Source: Dokdonella_A sp966248875 (GTDB lineage: Bacteria; Pseudomonadota; Gammaproteobacteria; Xanthomonadales; Rhodanobacteraceae). Taken from it: DNA of 30,368 bases. The notes below the pieces were generated by a model that was not told the origin of the DNA, searched no databases, and saw only the letters and a list, made by a program, of their open reading frames with translations. Positions within the stretch are counted from its first letter, which is position 1. Every line of letters begins with the position of its first letter. A program made the position numbers and the translations under genes. This document shows positions 23,476-30,368 of this stretch, piece after piece. The stretch covers positions 1 to 30,368 of the forward strand of contig CBINBI010000039.1 in NCBI GenBank assembly GCA_966248875.1, read 5' to 3'.

Positions 23476-24246
23476 TCAGTCGCCGGATCGCGGCCGCGCG
23501 AGGCGCACCGCGCGCTCGGTGTCGGTGAGAATGCCGTGCAGGATGCGCAGCTCGCGCTGATCGGGCCGCGCGCGGAGATAAAGGCGTCGGAGGCGCAACA
23601 GGATCGTGCGCGGCGAGCGGCCCTTGTGGAAGCCGATCGCATCGAGCGTCCGTGCGAGATGCTCGAAGAATACTTCTAGCTCGGCGCTCGACGCCGGCGG
23701 ATCCTGTTTCTGCTCCGGCAGCGGCATGGCGCCGGCGAGCGCGGCCATGCGCACTTCGTAAGCCAGCACTTGCACCGCCTGCGCGAGATTGAGCGAAGAA
23801 AACCCGGGATCGCTCGGGATCAGCACCGCCGCGTGACAACGCTTGATGTCCTCGTTTTCGAGGCCGATGCGCTCGTTGCCGAAGACGAGCGCGACCTCGC
23901 CTCCGGCGCGCGCCTCCTCCAGCACGCGGGCGGCGGCCGCGCGGGGATCGAGCTCCTCCATCGGCACGTCGCGTCGCCGCGCCGTCGCGCCGAGGACGAG
24001 CCGGCAATCGGCGATCGCGGCCGGCACGTCGTCGCTGACGCGCGCGCGCGCGAGCACGTCGTCCGCGCCCGCCGCGAGCGCGCTGGCTTCCGCGTGAGGA
24101 AACGCGTGCGGCGCGACCAGAGCGAGGCGCGTGAATCCCATCGTGCGGATCGCGCGCGCCGACGCGCCGATGTTGCCGGGGTGCGAGGTGCGCACGAGCA
24201 CGAAGCGGACGCGCTCGGCGATGGAATCGTGCGTAGCCTCGTTCAT
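23476..24246 (-). CDS. trmJ: tRNA 2'-O-methyltransferase TrmJ
   Basis: A 256-residue SPOUT-class methyltransferase that methylates the ribose of residue 32 in tRNA anticodon loops. The family motifs are HPGNIGASARAIRTMGF near the N-terminus, LVFGNERIGLENEDI (motif 2) and IPSDPGFSSLNLAQAVQVLAYE-type knot residues (motif 3). The C-terminal ~80 residues form the helical extension typical of TrmJ. The ATG at 24246 is preferred over an upstream extension to 24357 that is not family-like. The gene is divergent from suhB, an arrangement seen in many gammaproteobacteria. Confidence 0.92.
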   Translation of the reverse strand: MNEATHDSIAERVRFVLVRTSHPGNIGASARAIRTMGFTRLALVAPHAFPHAEASALAAGADDVLARARVSDDVPAAIADCRLVLGATARRRDVPMEELDPRAAAARVLEEARAGGEVALVFGNERIGLENEDIKRCHAAVLIPSDPGFSSLNLAQAVQVLAYEVRMAALAGAMPLPEQKQDPPASSAELEVFFEHLARTLDAIGFHKGRSPRTILLRLRRLYLRARPDQRELRILHGILTDTERAVRLARPRSGD

Positions 24247-24288
24247 GACTCCGGAAAGCGAGCGCGGATCGTGTGATGCGATCCACGT

Positions 24289-24317
24289 TTGGTCGATGCC
24301 GGGCGATCTGCTAACCT
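24289..24317 (+). promoter_or_regulatory. Candidate promoter of suhB
   Basis: TTGGTC (24289-24294), a 17-nt spacer and TAACCT (24312-24317) form a weak sigma70-like pair. The predicted leader is about 54 nt. Three of six bases match at each box, so this is only a candidate. Confidence 0.35.
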
Positions 24318-24377
24318 GCGCCGCCGCGCGGCTGGTCCCGCGCGCCGTTCTTTTCAAGTCCGCCCAGCGGAAATTCC

Positions 24378-25178
24378 ATGTCCAGACCCGCCGTCAACGT
24401 GGCGGTGCGCGCCGCGCGCGCTGCCGGCCAGATCATCCTGCGTCACATGAACCGCCTGGAAAGCCTCGCGGTCGTCGAGAAGCAGCAGCTCGATTTCGCG
24501 TCGGAAGTCGATCGCCTGGCCGAAGCGGAGATCATACGCGAACTCAAGCGCGCCTATCCGGCGCACGCGATCCTCGCCGAGGAATCCGGCGCGGCCGGTC
24601 AGGGCAAGCACACCTGGGTCATCGACCCGCTCGACGGCACGCACAACTACCTGCGCGGCTTCCCGCACTTCTGCGTTTCGATCGGCTTGCTCGAGCACGG
24701 CGATCCGATCGTCGGCGTCATCTTCGATCCGCTGCGCGGCGAGCTGTTCACGGCGAGCAAGGGCGACGGCGCGTTCCTCAATGATCGCCGCATCCGCGTC
24801 GGCAAGCGCGACGGCCTCGCCGGAGCTTTGCTCGCGACCGGATTTCCGTACCGCCAGCGCGCTCACCTCGATGCCCAGATCGGCATGACACGCGCGCTGC
24901 TGCGCGAAGCCGAGGACATCCGCCGCACCGGCTCCGCCGCGCTCGACATCGCCTACGTCGCGGCCGGTCGCATCGACGGCTATTACGAAATCGGCATCAA
25001 GCCGTGGGACATGGCGGCGGGCTGCCTGCTCGTCCGCGAAGCCGGCGGCCGCCACTGCGACTTCGCCGGCCGCGACGGCATGCCTGCGAGCGGCAATCTG
25101 CTCGCGGGCAACATCAAGGTCGTCGACGCGATGATCAGGGCGATCGCGCCGGAGTTGACGCCGGGTCTGACACAGTAG
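24378..25178 (+). CDS. suhB: Inositol-1-monophosphatase family protein SuhB
   Basis: A 266-residue magnesium-dependent phosphatase. All metal-binding motifs are visible: D45 in SEVD, E69 in AEES, DPLDGTHNY with D83 and D86, and D211 in KPWDMAAG. In gammaproteobacteria SuhB also takes part in rRNA transcription antitermination. A GGAAA ribosome binding site lies about 6 nt before the ATG. It is divergent from trmJ, with a candidate promoter at 24289-24317. No factor-independent terminator immediately follows; the structured region starting near 25221 may take that role. Confidence 0.94.
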   Translation: MSRPAVNVAVRAARAAGQIILRHMNRLESLAVVEKQQLDFASEVDRLAEAEIIRELKRAYPAHAILAEESGAAGQGKHTWVIDPLDGTHNYLRGFPHFCVSIGLLEHGDPIVGVIFDPLRGELFTASKGDGAFLNDRRIRVGKRDGLAGALLATGFPYRQRAHLDAQIGMTRALLREAEDIRRTGSAALDIAYVAAGRIDGYYEIGIKPWDMAAGCLLVREAGGRHCDFAGRDGMPASGNLLAGNIKVVDAMIRAIAPELTPGLTQ

Positions 25179-25220
25179 ACCGCGGCGGTTTCGACGGAAG
25201 ACGGAATACGCGTCTTCGTC

Positions 25221-25239
25221 GTCCCCGCGGAAGCGGGAC
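25221..25239. repeat. Short REP-like hairpin
   Basis: GTCCCCGC-GGAA-GCGGGAC forms a hairpin with a GGAA loop 42 bp after suhB. It resembles the scattered CCCGC-GAAA-GCGGG repeats seen in many proteobacterial genomes. There is no T-run after it, so it is not a classic terminator. Confidence 0.5.
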
Positions 25240-25283
25240 CCAGTGCTTTTCGCTTCTGGTTCGGTCGCTGTCGCGAGGATCGA

Positions 25284-25815
25284 CTCACGTCCTTGTGTTT
25301 TTTCGCTCGCCCTCCCTGGCGAGCGAGTCACCTTCTCTGCTTGCCCAGAGAAAGTGACGAAAGAGAGGGCACCATCGGTGACACGCCGGCGCTGCGCGCC
25401 GGTGCGCTACGGGCGGCCGGGGTTTTGCCGACAGGCCCTTCCCTGGCCTGCGGCAAACGCGGCGCGATCCCTCGCGCCGCCCGCGCGTATCACGCGGCCT
25501 CTTCCGTCCGCCTCCGCCGCGTCACAGAGGGTCCCAAAGCAAAAAGCTTTTGCTTCTCCGGTTCCCACTCGGCCGCGGCGAGCGGGCGGAGGATCAGCCC
25601 GAAGGGGCACGCGCAGGAGGCGCGTGCGTTCGCTGTCAGTACACGGACGTACGGTCAGCGAACCCCGCAGCCCGCTCGCGTAGTTTGCCGGACGCGGAAG
25701 CCCGGCAAACCGCGGCCGCGAGGGTGCCCTTTCTCTTGGTGACTTCTCTTTGGGCAAGCAAAGAGAAGTCACTCGTCGGCCACGGAGGGCCGACGAAAAA
25801 ACACAAGGATGTGAG
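25284..25815. repeat. Hairpin-rich ~530-bp inverted-repeat element
   Basis: Two arms of about 90 bp (25284-25373 and 25722-25815) are inverted copies of each other. Each arm folds into two hairpins. Hairpin 1 has 8-bp stems (304-311/318-325 and 774-781/788-795, add 25000), which differ at three base pairs yet stay paired. Hairpin 2 has the loop GCTTGCCC, identical in both arms, on 11-13 bp stems. The interior holds at least seven more perfect or near-perfect hairpins, at about 25384-25404, 25422-25458, 25461-25478, 25481-25497, 25537-25555, 25607-25627 and 25683-25710. A 10-bp long-range pairing (25578-25587 with 25670-25679) encloses two of them. Weaker arm similarity continues about 25 bp outward. 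Open frames here are low-complexity and on both strands. I see no transposase. It fills most of the suhB-ompA gap. Confidence 0.85.
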
Positions 25816-25977
25816 CCGGTCTTTGCGACGCGATTCGCGACAATCCAAGGCGCTGAATCCGCCGCTTCGCGGAACGACCAAGTCGGTGGCTACAACACGC
25901 CTGCGTTCGTCCAGAACGCCTCCAAAAACACACGACGCAAGCCGAACACGCCCTTCCGATCGCGCTCGGTCTCGAAA

Positions 25978-26007
25978 GGAAAAGCCCGGCTTGCGCCGGG
26001 CTTTTCC
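25978..26007 (-). terminator. Factor-independent terminator of the ompA-like gene
   Basis: A perfect 13-bp stem (25978-25990 with 25995-26007) with a 4-base loop begins about 24 nt after the stop codon of the OmpA-family gene. The stem contains AAAAGCCCGGC, and on the minus strand a pyrimidine-rich TTTTCC tract forms its end. The A/T ends on both sides could also make it work for rightward transcripts. Confidence 0.85.
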
Positions 26008-26030
26008 GTGACACCTGAATCGGGTTCCGA

Positions 26031-27218
26031 TTACGAACCCGGATTCTCGACCTTCAGCTCGGTGCGGCGGTTGCGCGCACGGCCTTCCTTCGTCGAGTTC
26101 GTGTCGATCGGCTGCGATTCGCCGAAGCCCCTGACCGCCGTGATGCGGCTCGGATCGACGCCGTGCGAGGTCAGGTAGTCGTACACGATCTGCGCGCGGC
26201 GCTCGGACAGCTTCTGGTTGTAAGCGTCCGTACCGACCGAGTCGGTGTGGCCGTCGAGCTCGACCTTGATCTCCGGATAGCGCTGCAGCGCGTCGATGGC
26301 CTGGTCGAGGATGGCGACCGAGTCCGCCGTCGGCAGTTGCAGCGTCGGCTCGATGTCGTGCTCGCCCGGCTTCGGACGATCGAACTTGAAGTTCACGCCG
26401 CGCAGGTCGATGACGACCTTCTGCGGGCAGCCGTCCGGACCCACGACAGTGCCGGCCGCCGTATCCGGGCAGCGGTCGTCGCAGTTGTTGACGCCGTCGT
26501 GATCGTCGTCGAGCGTGTGGCAATCGGGCGGCGGCGGCGGAGCAGCCGGCGGGGCCGGCGGCGGCGGCGGCGCTTCGGCACCGAAGTTGTAGACGAGGCC
26601 GATGCTCACGATGCCGTCGGTGAAGCCGCTCTGACGGCTGTGGATCTGGCCCGGGCCCGGGCCGAGGTAGCCCAGCGCCTCGGCGAGGTTGTCCTCGGTG
26701 TTGTTGTCGTGGTCGTAGCGCGCGGCGATCTCACCACGCAGCGCGAGGCGCTCGGACATATTGTACTGGATGCCAGCGCCGACGGTGGCCATCGGATCCC
26801 AGCCGTTCTCGTTGAAGCCCTGCTCCTTCAGCAGGAAGCCCGAGTACGCAGCATGACGCAGCGCGCCGAGGCCGGCCATGATGTACGGACGCCACTGGGC
26901 ACCCTCGTCGCCGAAGAACCAGCGCGCGCTGACGCCGAGGCCGACGCTTTCCCATTCGTGGCCGTCGCGGAACGAGCCGCCTTCGAAATCGGCATTGTTG
27001 ATCGTGTATTCGAAATCGACGGCGAGATGCGGGTTGACCCACACGCCGGCGCCAATGCCACCCCACAGCGACGTGTCGGTGTGACGATCGCCGTCGGAGA
27101 AGTTAGCGCCGATGCGCGGCGCGATGTACCAGTTGCCGAAGTCCTGCGCGTGCGCGGTCGTCACCGCGGCTCCGGCAAGGCTCAGGGCGATCAGCGCACA
27201 TAAGGCCTTACGTTTCAT
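26031..27218 (-). CDS. OmpA-family outer membrane protein
   Basis: A 395-residue outer-membrane protein. The signal peptide ends AHA|Q at residue 24. An eight-stranded beta-barrel domain follows (about 25-212, starting WYIAPRIGANF and ending SIGLVYNFG), then a Pro/Ala linker (215-232) and a calcium-binding thrombospondin type 3-like segment, DDDHDGVNNCDDRCPD. The C-terminal OmpA domain binds peptidoglycan through LDGHTDSVG and the NQKLSERRA segment. It tethers the outer membrane to the wall. An AGGAGA ribosome binding site precedes the ATG at 27218. The gene stands alone, with its own terminator and an AT-rich upstream region, as expected for an abundant porin. Confidence 0.95.
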   Translation of the reverse strand: MKRKALCALIALSLAGAAVTTAHAQDFGNWYIAPRIGANFSDGDRHTDTSLWGGIGAGVWVNPHLAVDFEYTINNADFEGGSFRDGHEWESVGLGVSARWFFGDEGAQWRPYIMAGLGALRHAAYSGFLLKEQGFNENGWDPMATVGAGIQYNMSERLALRGEIAARYDHDNNTEDNLAEALGYLGPGPGQIHSRQSGFTDGIVSIGLVYNFGAEAPPPPPAPPAAPPPPPDCHTLDDDHDGVNNCDDRCPDTAAGTVVGPDGCPQKVVIDLRGVNFKFDRPKPGEHDIEPTLQLPTADSVAILDQAIDALQRYPEIKVELDGHTDSVGTDAYNQKLSERRAQIVYDYLTSHGVDPSRITAVRGFGESQPIDTNSTKEGRARNRRTELKVENPGS

Positions 27219-27332
27219 TCAGAGTCTCCTCTCGTTTGGTCTTCATGCGTCCGCTCAACCCCGCGCGGAACGCGACACCGTTCCCGAATCCTATTCTACG
27301 CCAGCAAGACGCTTGGGAAACGTGTTCTTAAC

Positions 27333-27363
27333 ATTTTATCACGGTAACAGGGCTGCCGGGCAA
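27333..27363 (-). promoter_or_regulatory. Candidate promoter of the ompA-like gene
   Basis: In the AT-rich stretch before the OmpA-family gene, TTGCCC (27358-27363) and TAAAAT (27333-27338) are 19 bp apart; GATAAA two bases earlier gives 17 bp. Several overlapping weak boxes exist, so the exact promoter is uncertain. The leader would be about 110 nt. Confidence 0.35.
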
Positions 27364-27422
27364 TCTTAGCCGGATCAAAATTTTACAACCAGTCCGATGT
27401 AAAAAGAGCGTTAAGCGTCGAG

Positions 27423-28874
27423 TCAGTGAACTGCGAAGAGGTCCACAAATCGGTGGATTGGCATGGCGTCCAGGCGGGGGCCGTCCCCGGACAGCGCCAG
27501 GATGCGCTCGACCTGCCGGGCGGGCAGATGGCCGGCCAGGGCGTCGGCGAACTTCCGCAGCAGCACCGGGATCCCCTCGGCCCGGCGCTTGCGGTGGCCG
27601 ATCGGGTAGTCGATCGAGACCTTCTCCGTCGCTGAGCCGTCCTTGAAGAAGACCTGCACCGCGTTCCCGATGTAGCGCTTGTCGGGATCGAAATAGTCCT
27701 TCGTGAACACCGGGTTCTCGCGCACCTCCATGCGCGCGCGCAGGGCGTCGATGCGCTCGTCGGCCGCGACGGCGTCGCCGTAGTCGTCGGCCGTGAGGCG
27801 ACCGAAGATCAGCGGCACGGCGACCATGTACTGAATGCAGTGGTCGCGATCGGCGTAATTCGCCAGCGGCCCGGTCTTGTCAATGATGCGCACGCCGGCT
27901 TCCTGCGTCTCGATCACGATCTTCTCGATCTCGTCGAGGCGCCCGGCGACCTCGGGATGCAGGCGCATCGCGCACTCGACGGCGGTCTGCGCGTGGAACT
28001 CGGCCGGATAGCTGATCTTGAAGAGGACGTTCTCCATCACGTAGCTGCCGAACGGCCGCTCGAACTCGAACGGCTTGCCTTTGAACGCGACGTCGTAGAA
28101 GCCCCAGGTCTTCGCCGTCAGCGCCGAGGGATAGCCGACGCAGCCCTTGACGGCGTTCAGCGCGTGCGTCACCGCGCGCCGGCACGCGTCGCCGGCCGCC
28201 CAGCTCTTGCGCGGGCCGGTGTTCGGAGCGTGGCGGTACGTGCGCAGGACGCCGTTGTCGATCCAGCTGTGCGAGACGGCATTGACGATGTCGTCCTTCG
28301 AACCGCCGAGCATGTGCGTCGTGACGGCTGTGGAGGCGAGTCGGACGAGGATCACATGATCCAGCCCGACGCGGTTGAACGAGTTCTTCAATGCGTAGCA
28401 GCCCTGGATCTCGTGGGCCTTGATCGCGCAGCCGAGCACGTCGCGCACGGTCAGCGGTGTGCCCCCGTCGCGTTCCGCCTTGCGCGAAAGATAATCGGCG
28501 ACGGCGAGGATGGCGCCGAGATTGTCCGAAGGATGGCCCCACTCGGCAGCGAGCCAGGTGTCGTTGAAGTCGAGCCAGCGCACCTGCACGCCGATGTTGT
28601 ACGCGGCCTGCACGGGATCGAGCTCCCAGGCCGTGCCCGGCACCCTCGCCCCTCCGGGCAGCACCGCCCCCGGAACGATCGGTCCGAGATGCTTCACGCA
28701 CTCGGGGAATTTCATCGCCAGCATCGCGCAGGCCAGCGAATCGAGCAGCATGTAGCGTGCGGTGTCGTAGGCTTCCTTGGAATCGATGCGGTAATCGGCG
28801 ACGTAGTCGGCGATGTCGCGCATCGGCTGATCGGGATCCGGCCGCCGGGCCGAGCGGATATCGTGGGATGACAT
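27423..28874 (-). CDS. prpD: MmgE/PrpD family 2-methylcitrate dehydratase
   Basis: A 483-residue cytoplasmic enzyme that dehydrates 2-methylcitrate in propionate degradation. Family segments are LDFNDTWLAAEWGHPSDNLG near residues 100-119, IKAHEIQGCYALKNSFN, and SHSWIDNGVLRTYRHAPNTG near 205. A GGAAG ribosome binding site lies a few bases before the ATG at 28874. No prpB, prpC or prpF is next to it, so it is either a solo copy with the rest of the pathway elsewhere or an MmgE/PrpD relative with another substrate. Full length and motif content favour a true PrpD. Confidence 0.93.
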   Translation of the reverse strand: MSSHDIRSARRPDPDQPMRDIADYVADYRIDSKEAYDTARYMLLDSLACAMLAMKFPECVKHLGPIVPGAVLPGGARVPGTAWELDPVQAAYNIGVQVRWLDFNDTWLAAEWGHPSDNLGAILAVADYLSRKAERDGGTPLTVRDVLGCAIKAHEIQGCYALKNSFNRVGLDHVILVRLASTAVTTHMLGGSKDDIVNAVSHSWIDNGVLRTYRHAPNTGPRKSWAAGDACRRAVTHALNAVKGCVGYPSALTAKTWGFYDVAFKGKPFEFERPFGSYVMENVLFKISYPAEFHAQTAVECAMRLHPEVAGRLDEIEKIVIETQEAGVRIIDKTGPLANYADRDHCIQYMVAVPLIFGRLTADDYGDAVAADERIDALRARMEVRENPVFTKDYFDPDKRYIGNAVQVFFKDGSATEKVSIDYPIGHRKRRAEGIPVLLRKFADALAGHLPARQVERILALSGDGPRLDAMPIHRFVDLFAVH

Positions 28875-28934
28875 GGAGCTTCCGTAGCTGCGGAACGAAG
28901 ACGCGGCCGCCGGACGGAGGCCGCGAGGGCGCGC

Positions 28935-28940
28935 ATTGTA
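28935..28940 (-). promoter_or_regulatory. Candidate -10 element of prpD
   Basis: TACAAT (five of six consensus bases) on the minus strand lies about 60 bp before the prpD ATG. No matching -35 is visible, so an activator would be needed. Confidence 0.3.
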
Positions 28941-29294
28941 CGGCAGCCCGGAGCCGCGCGGGCTTCGTCCGCGGCGATGTCAATCGTGCCGCGGCGCTTC
29001 GACCGGAGCCACGCGCGGCGTGCACCGCGGGCACTGAATCCAGCAATCTTCGATACCGCCAGCGAACCGATGGCGCTGAACGCGAGGCGGATACCGACAA
29101 AATTGTCGCGCCGGAGAGCGGGATTTGCATCGGCGATCGTGATCGTTTCGATCTCGGGGATCGCGCGAAGGCGATCGAGCAAGGCATCGATTCGCGATCA
29201 GGTTATGCCGGCGAGCATCCGGCGATGCAGACGCGATACGAACGCGACTGCGGGCCGAAGCCGACAGCCACGGCTACCGCGTTCTAAGCCAGGC
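28941..29294. other. Intergenic region with a possible decayed coding fragment
   Basis: About 350 bp between divergent prpD and the SpoIIE-type gene. On the minus strand, 29182 to about 28990 encodes a stretch starting MLDRLRAIPEIETITIADAN that looks more protein-like than the usual shadow frames, but it then runs into low-complexity sequence and prpD antisense. No ribosome binding site or known motif supports it. I see no RNA gene or repeat. Confidence 0.3.
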
Positions 29295-30368
29295 ATGCAG
29301 AATCCCGGCATCTCCCGCTCGTTCGCTTCCGCCTTGCCCGACTCCGCCCTCGCCCGCATCCTCCAGCTCAGCGCCTTCGACGGGGATTCCGCGGCCGCGC
29401 TGCGAGTGCTGCACGGCCACTTCCGCGCGCGCTTTCCGGATTGCTCACTCGCTCTGGTACGCGTCGCCGGCGAGCCACCGGGCCAGTGCCGGCTGGCGGG
29501 GCTGATCGGTCCTGACGGCACCGAGCACGTGCCGAACGTCGACCCGTTCGGCCAGCGCATGACGCAGCCGCTCTTCGCCGACGCGCTGACCGCTCGCCTG
29601 TTCGCAGAGACCACGCCGCGCGTGGTGCGCATGGCGCCCACGGAGTTCGCGCTGCCGTTCGCGCAGGCGTTGCTGGCGCCGGCGGCGCTGCTCGGGGTGC
29701 CGATCGTGAACGCCGGCGCGATCCAGCACTGGCTCGTATTCGGCTCGACCTTCCATCCGCGCTTCGACCGCGTCGACACCGATGCGCTGCTGCTCGAGAC
29801 GAATCTCGCCGCGAACCTGATCGTGCGCCCGCTCGCGACGCGCGCGCTGCGCGACGAGACCGCGCGGCAGCGGCGCGAGATCGAGGGCATCGCCGACGTG
29901 CAGCGCCTGCTGCTGCCGGACGATCCGGTGATACGCGGCCTGGAATACGCGGTGCACTGGCAGCCCGCGGAGACCGCCGCCGGCGACTACTACGACCTGA
30001 TGTCGCTGACGCCGTTCGCGCCGCCCGAGTTTTTGCGCGACCGCGCGGACATATGGGCGCTGATGCTGGCCGACGTCTCGGGCCACGGCGCCGCTGCGGC
30101 GATGGAAGCCGTGCAGTTCGACGCGATCCTGCGCACGTACCAGGGCGACGGCGACGGCCCGGCCGGCGCGCTGACCTACGCGAACCGTCACTTCTTCTCG
30201 CGGCGTCAGCGCCGGCATTTCCTGACCGCCTTCGCCCTGCTCTATCGGCCGGACCTCCGCCGGGCGACTTACGTCGCCGCGGGCCATCCGCCGCTGCTGC
30301 ACCGGCGCGGCGATGCCGTGACGCCGCGCGGCGCGGGCGAGCAGATTCCGCTCGGCATCGTGCGCGAT
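29295..30368 (+). CDS. SpoIIE/RsbU-type PP2C phosphatase (runs off right edge)
   Basis: The first 358 codons of an open gene that continues beyond the window. Residues 1-180 are an unassigned N-terminal sensor-like domain, possibly GAF-like, followed by a short charged helix (185-200). The catalytic PP2C/SpoIIE domain then shows AGDYYD (229-234) and LADVSGHG (258-265), whose aspartates bind metal, plus AAGHPPLL (328-335) and IPLGI (351-355). Such proteins dephosphorylate anti-anti-sigma factors in partner-switching systems that control stress or biofilm genes. The ATG at 29295 has only a weak AGG ribosome binding site; the frame is open further upstream. It was missed by simple calling because it has no stop inside the window. 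Confidence 0.85.
   Translation, partial: MQNPGISRSFASALPDSALARILQLSAFDGDSAAALRVLHGHFRARFPDCSLALVRVAGEPPGQCRLAGLIGPDGTEHVPNVDPFGQRMTQPLFADALTARLFAETTPRVVRMAPTEFALPFAQALLAPAALLGVPIVNAGAIQHWLVFGSTFHPRFDRVDTDALLLETNLAANLIVRPLATRALRDETARQRREIEGIADVQRLLLPDDPVIRGLEYAVHWQPAETAAGDYYDLMSLTPFAPPEFLRDRADIWALMLADVSGHGAAAAMEAVQFDAILRTYQGDGDGPAGALTYANRHFFSRRQRRHFLTAFALLYRPDLRRATYVAAGHPPLLHRRGDAVTPRGAGEQIPLGIVRD

Noticed and set aside
25284..25815. CRISPR array or integron attC cassette
   Set aside because: Hairpins are not evenly spaced direct repeats, there are no spacers, and no cas or integrase genes occur nearby.
25243..26011. Several small open frames inside the hairpin-rich element
   Set aside because: They occur on both strands, follow the inverted repeats and have no ribosome binding sites; DNA or RNA structure explains the sequence better.
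26163..27203. 346-codon plus-strand open frame over the OmpA-family gene
   Set aside because: Antisense shadow of a clear OmpA gene with signal peptide, terminator and ribosome binding site.
1..30368. tRNA, rRNA, insertion-sequence transposase or phage genes
   Set aside because: None recognised on reading either strand; by-eye search could miss a divergent tRNA, and tRNAscan-SE would settle it.

Overview
The window is GC-rich DNA with tightly packed genes, 4-bp stop/start overlaps and gammaproteobacterial gene orders (folC-dedD-cvpA-purF; a DUF47 gene upstream of pit). Short GGGATTC-type repeats sit between genes, and secreted proteins carry Sec or Tat signals. I infer a member of the Xanthomonadales (Xanthomonadaceae or Rhodanobacteraceae-like). 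This rests on gene content and remembered repeat style, not on a database search.

Layout. 1-102 (-): start of a secreted protein that runs off the left edge, with a near-consensus promoter. 409-2774 (+): a glycosyltransferase cassette (DPM1-like GT2, DUF2304, GT4). 2716-9018 (-): a five-gene unit in which a pair of unrecognised membrane proteins (called here P1, with a periplasmic domain, and P2, a polytopic GT-C-like protein) occurs twice, with a DUF455 ferritin-like protein between the copies. 9257-14408 (-): glpG-like rhomboid, folC, dedD, cvpA, purF. 14695-18408 (-): a secretion-linked operon DUF1800-DUF1501-cupredoxin, whose DUF1800 gene carries an in-frame TAG. 18509-19391: an alkyltransferase-like DNA repair protein (-) and a divergent unknown gene (+). 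19460-21350 (-): the DUF47 phosphate regulator and the PiT phosphate transporter. 21535-23441 (+): a HlyC/CorC transporter and ExoD. 23476-24246 (-) trmJ and 24378-25178 (+) suhB are divergent. 25179-26030 is non-coding and dominated by a ~530-bp hairpin-rich inverted-repeat element. 26031-27218 (-): an OmpA-family porin. 27423-28874 (-): a stand-alone prpD. 29295-30368 (+): the start of a SpoIIE/RsbU-type phosphatase cut by the right edge.

How the genes may work together. The left third looks like a cell-envelope glycan system. The GT2 resembles polyprenyl-phosphate sugar synthases. The two P2 proteins have the look of lipid-linked-sugar-dependent GT-C enzymes. Each P1 is translationally linked to a P2 and probably places a sandwich-like domain in the periplasm. 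This is the best candidate for an undescribed protein system. The best non-protein candidate is the element at 25284-25815, whose two arms contain hairpins with compensatory base changes and an invariant loop. A third theme is a family of GGGATTC/GAATCCC repeats that fills gaps between co-directional genes and reaches the start codons of cvpA and pit and the coding sequence of folC.
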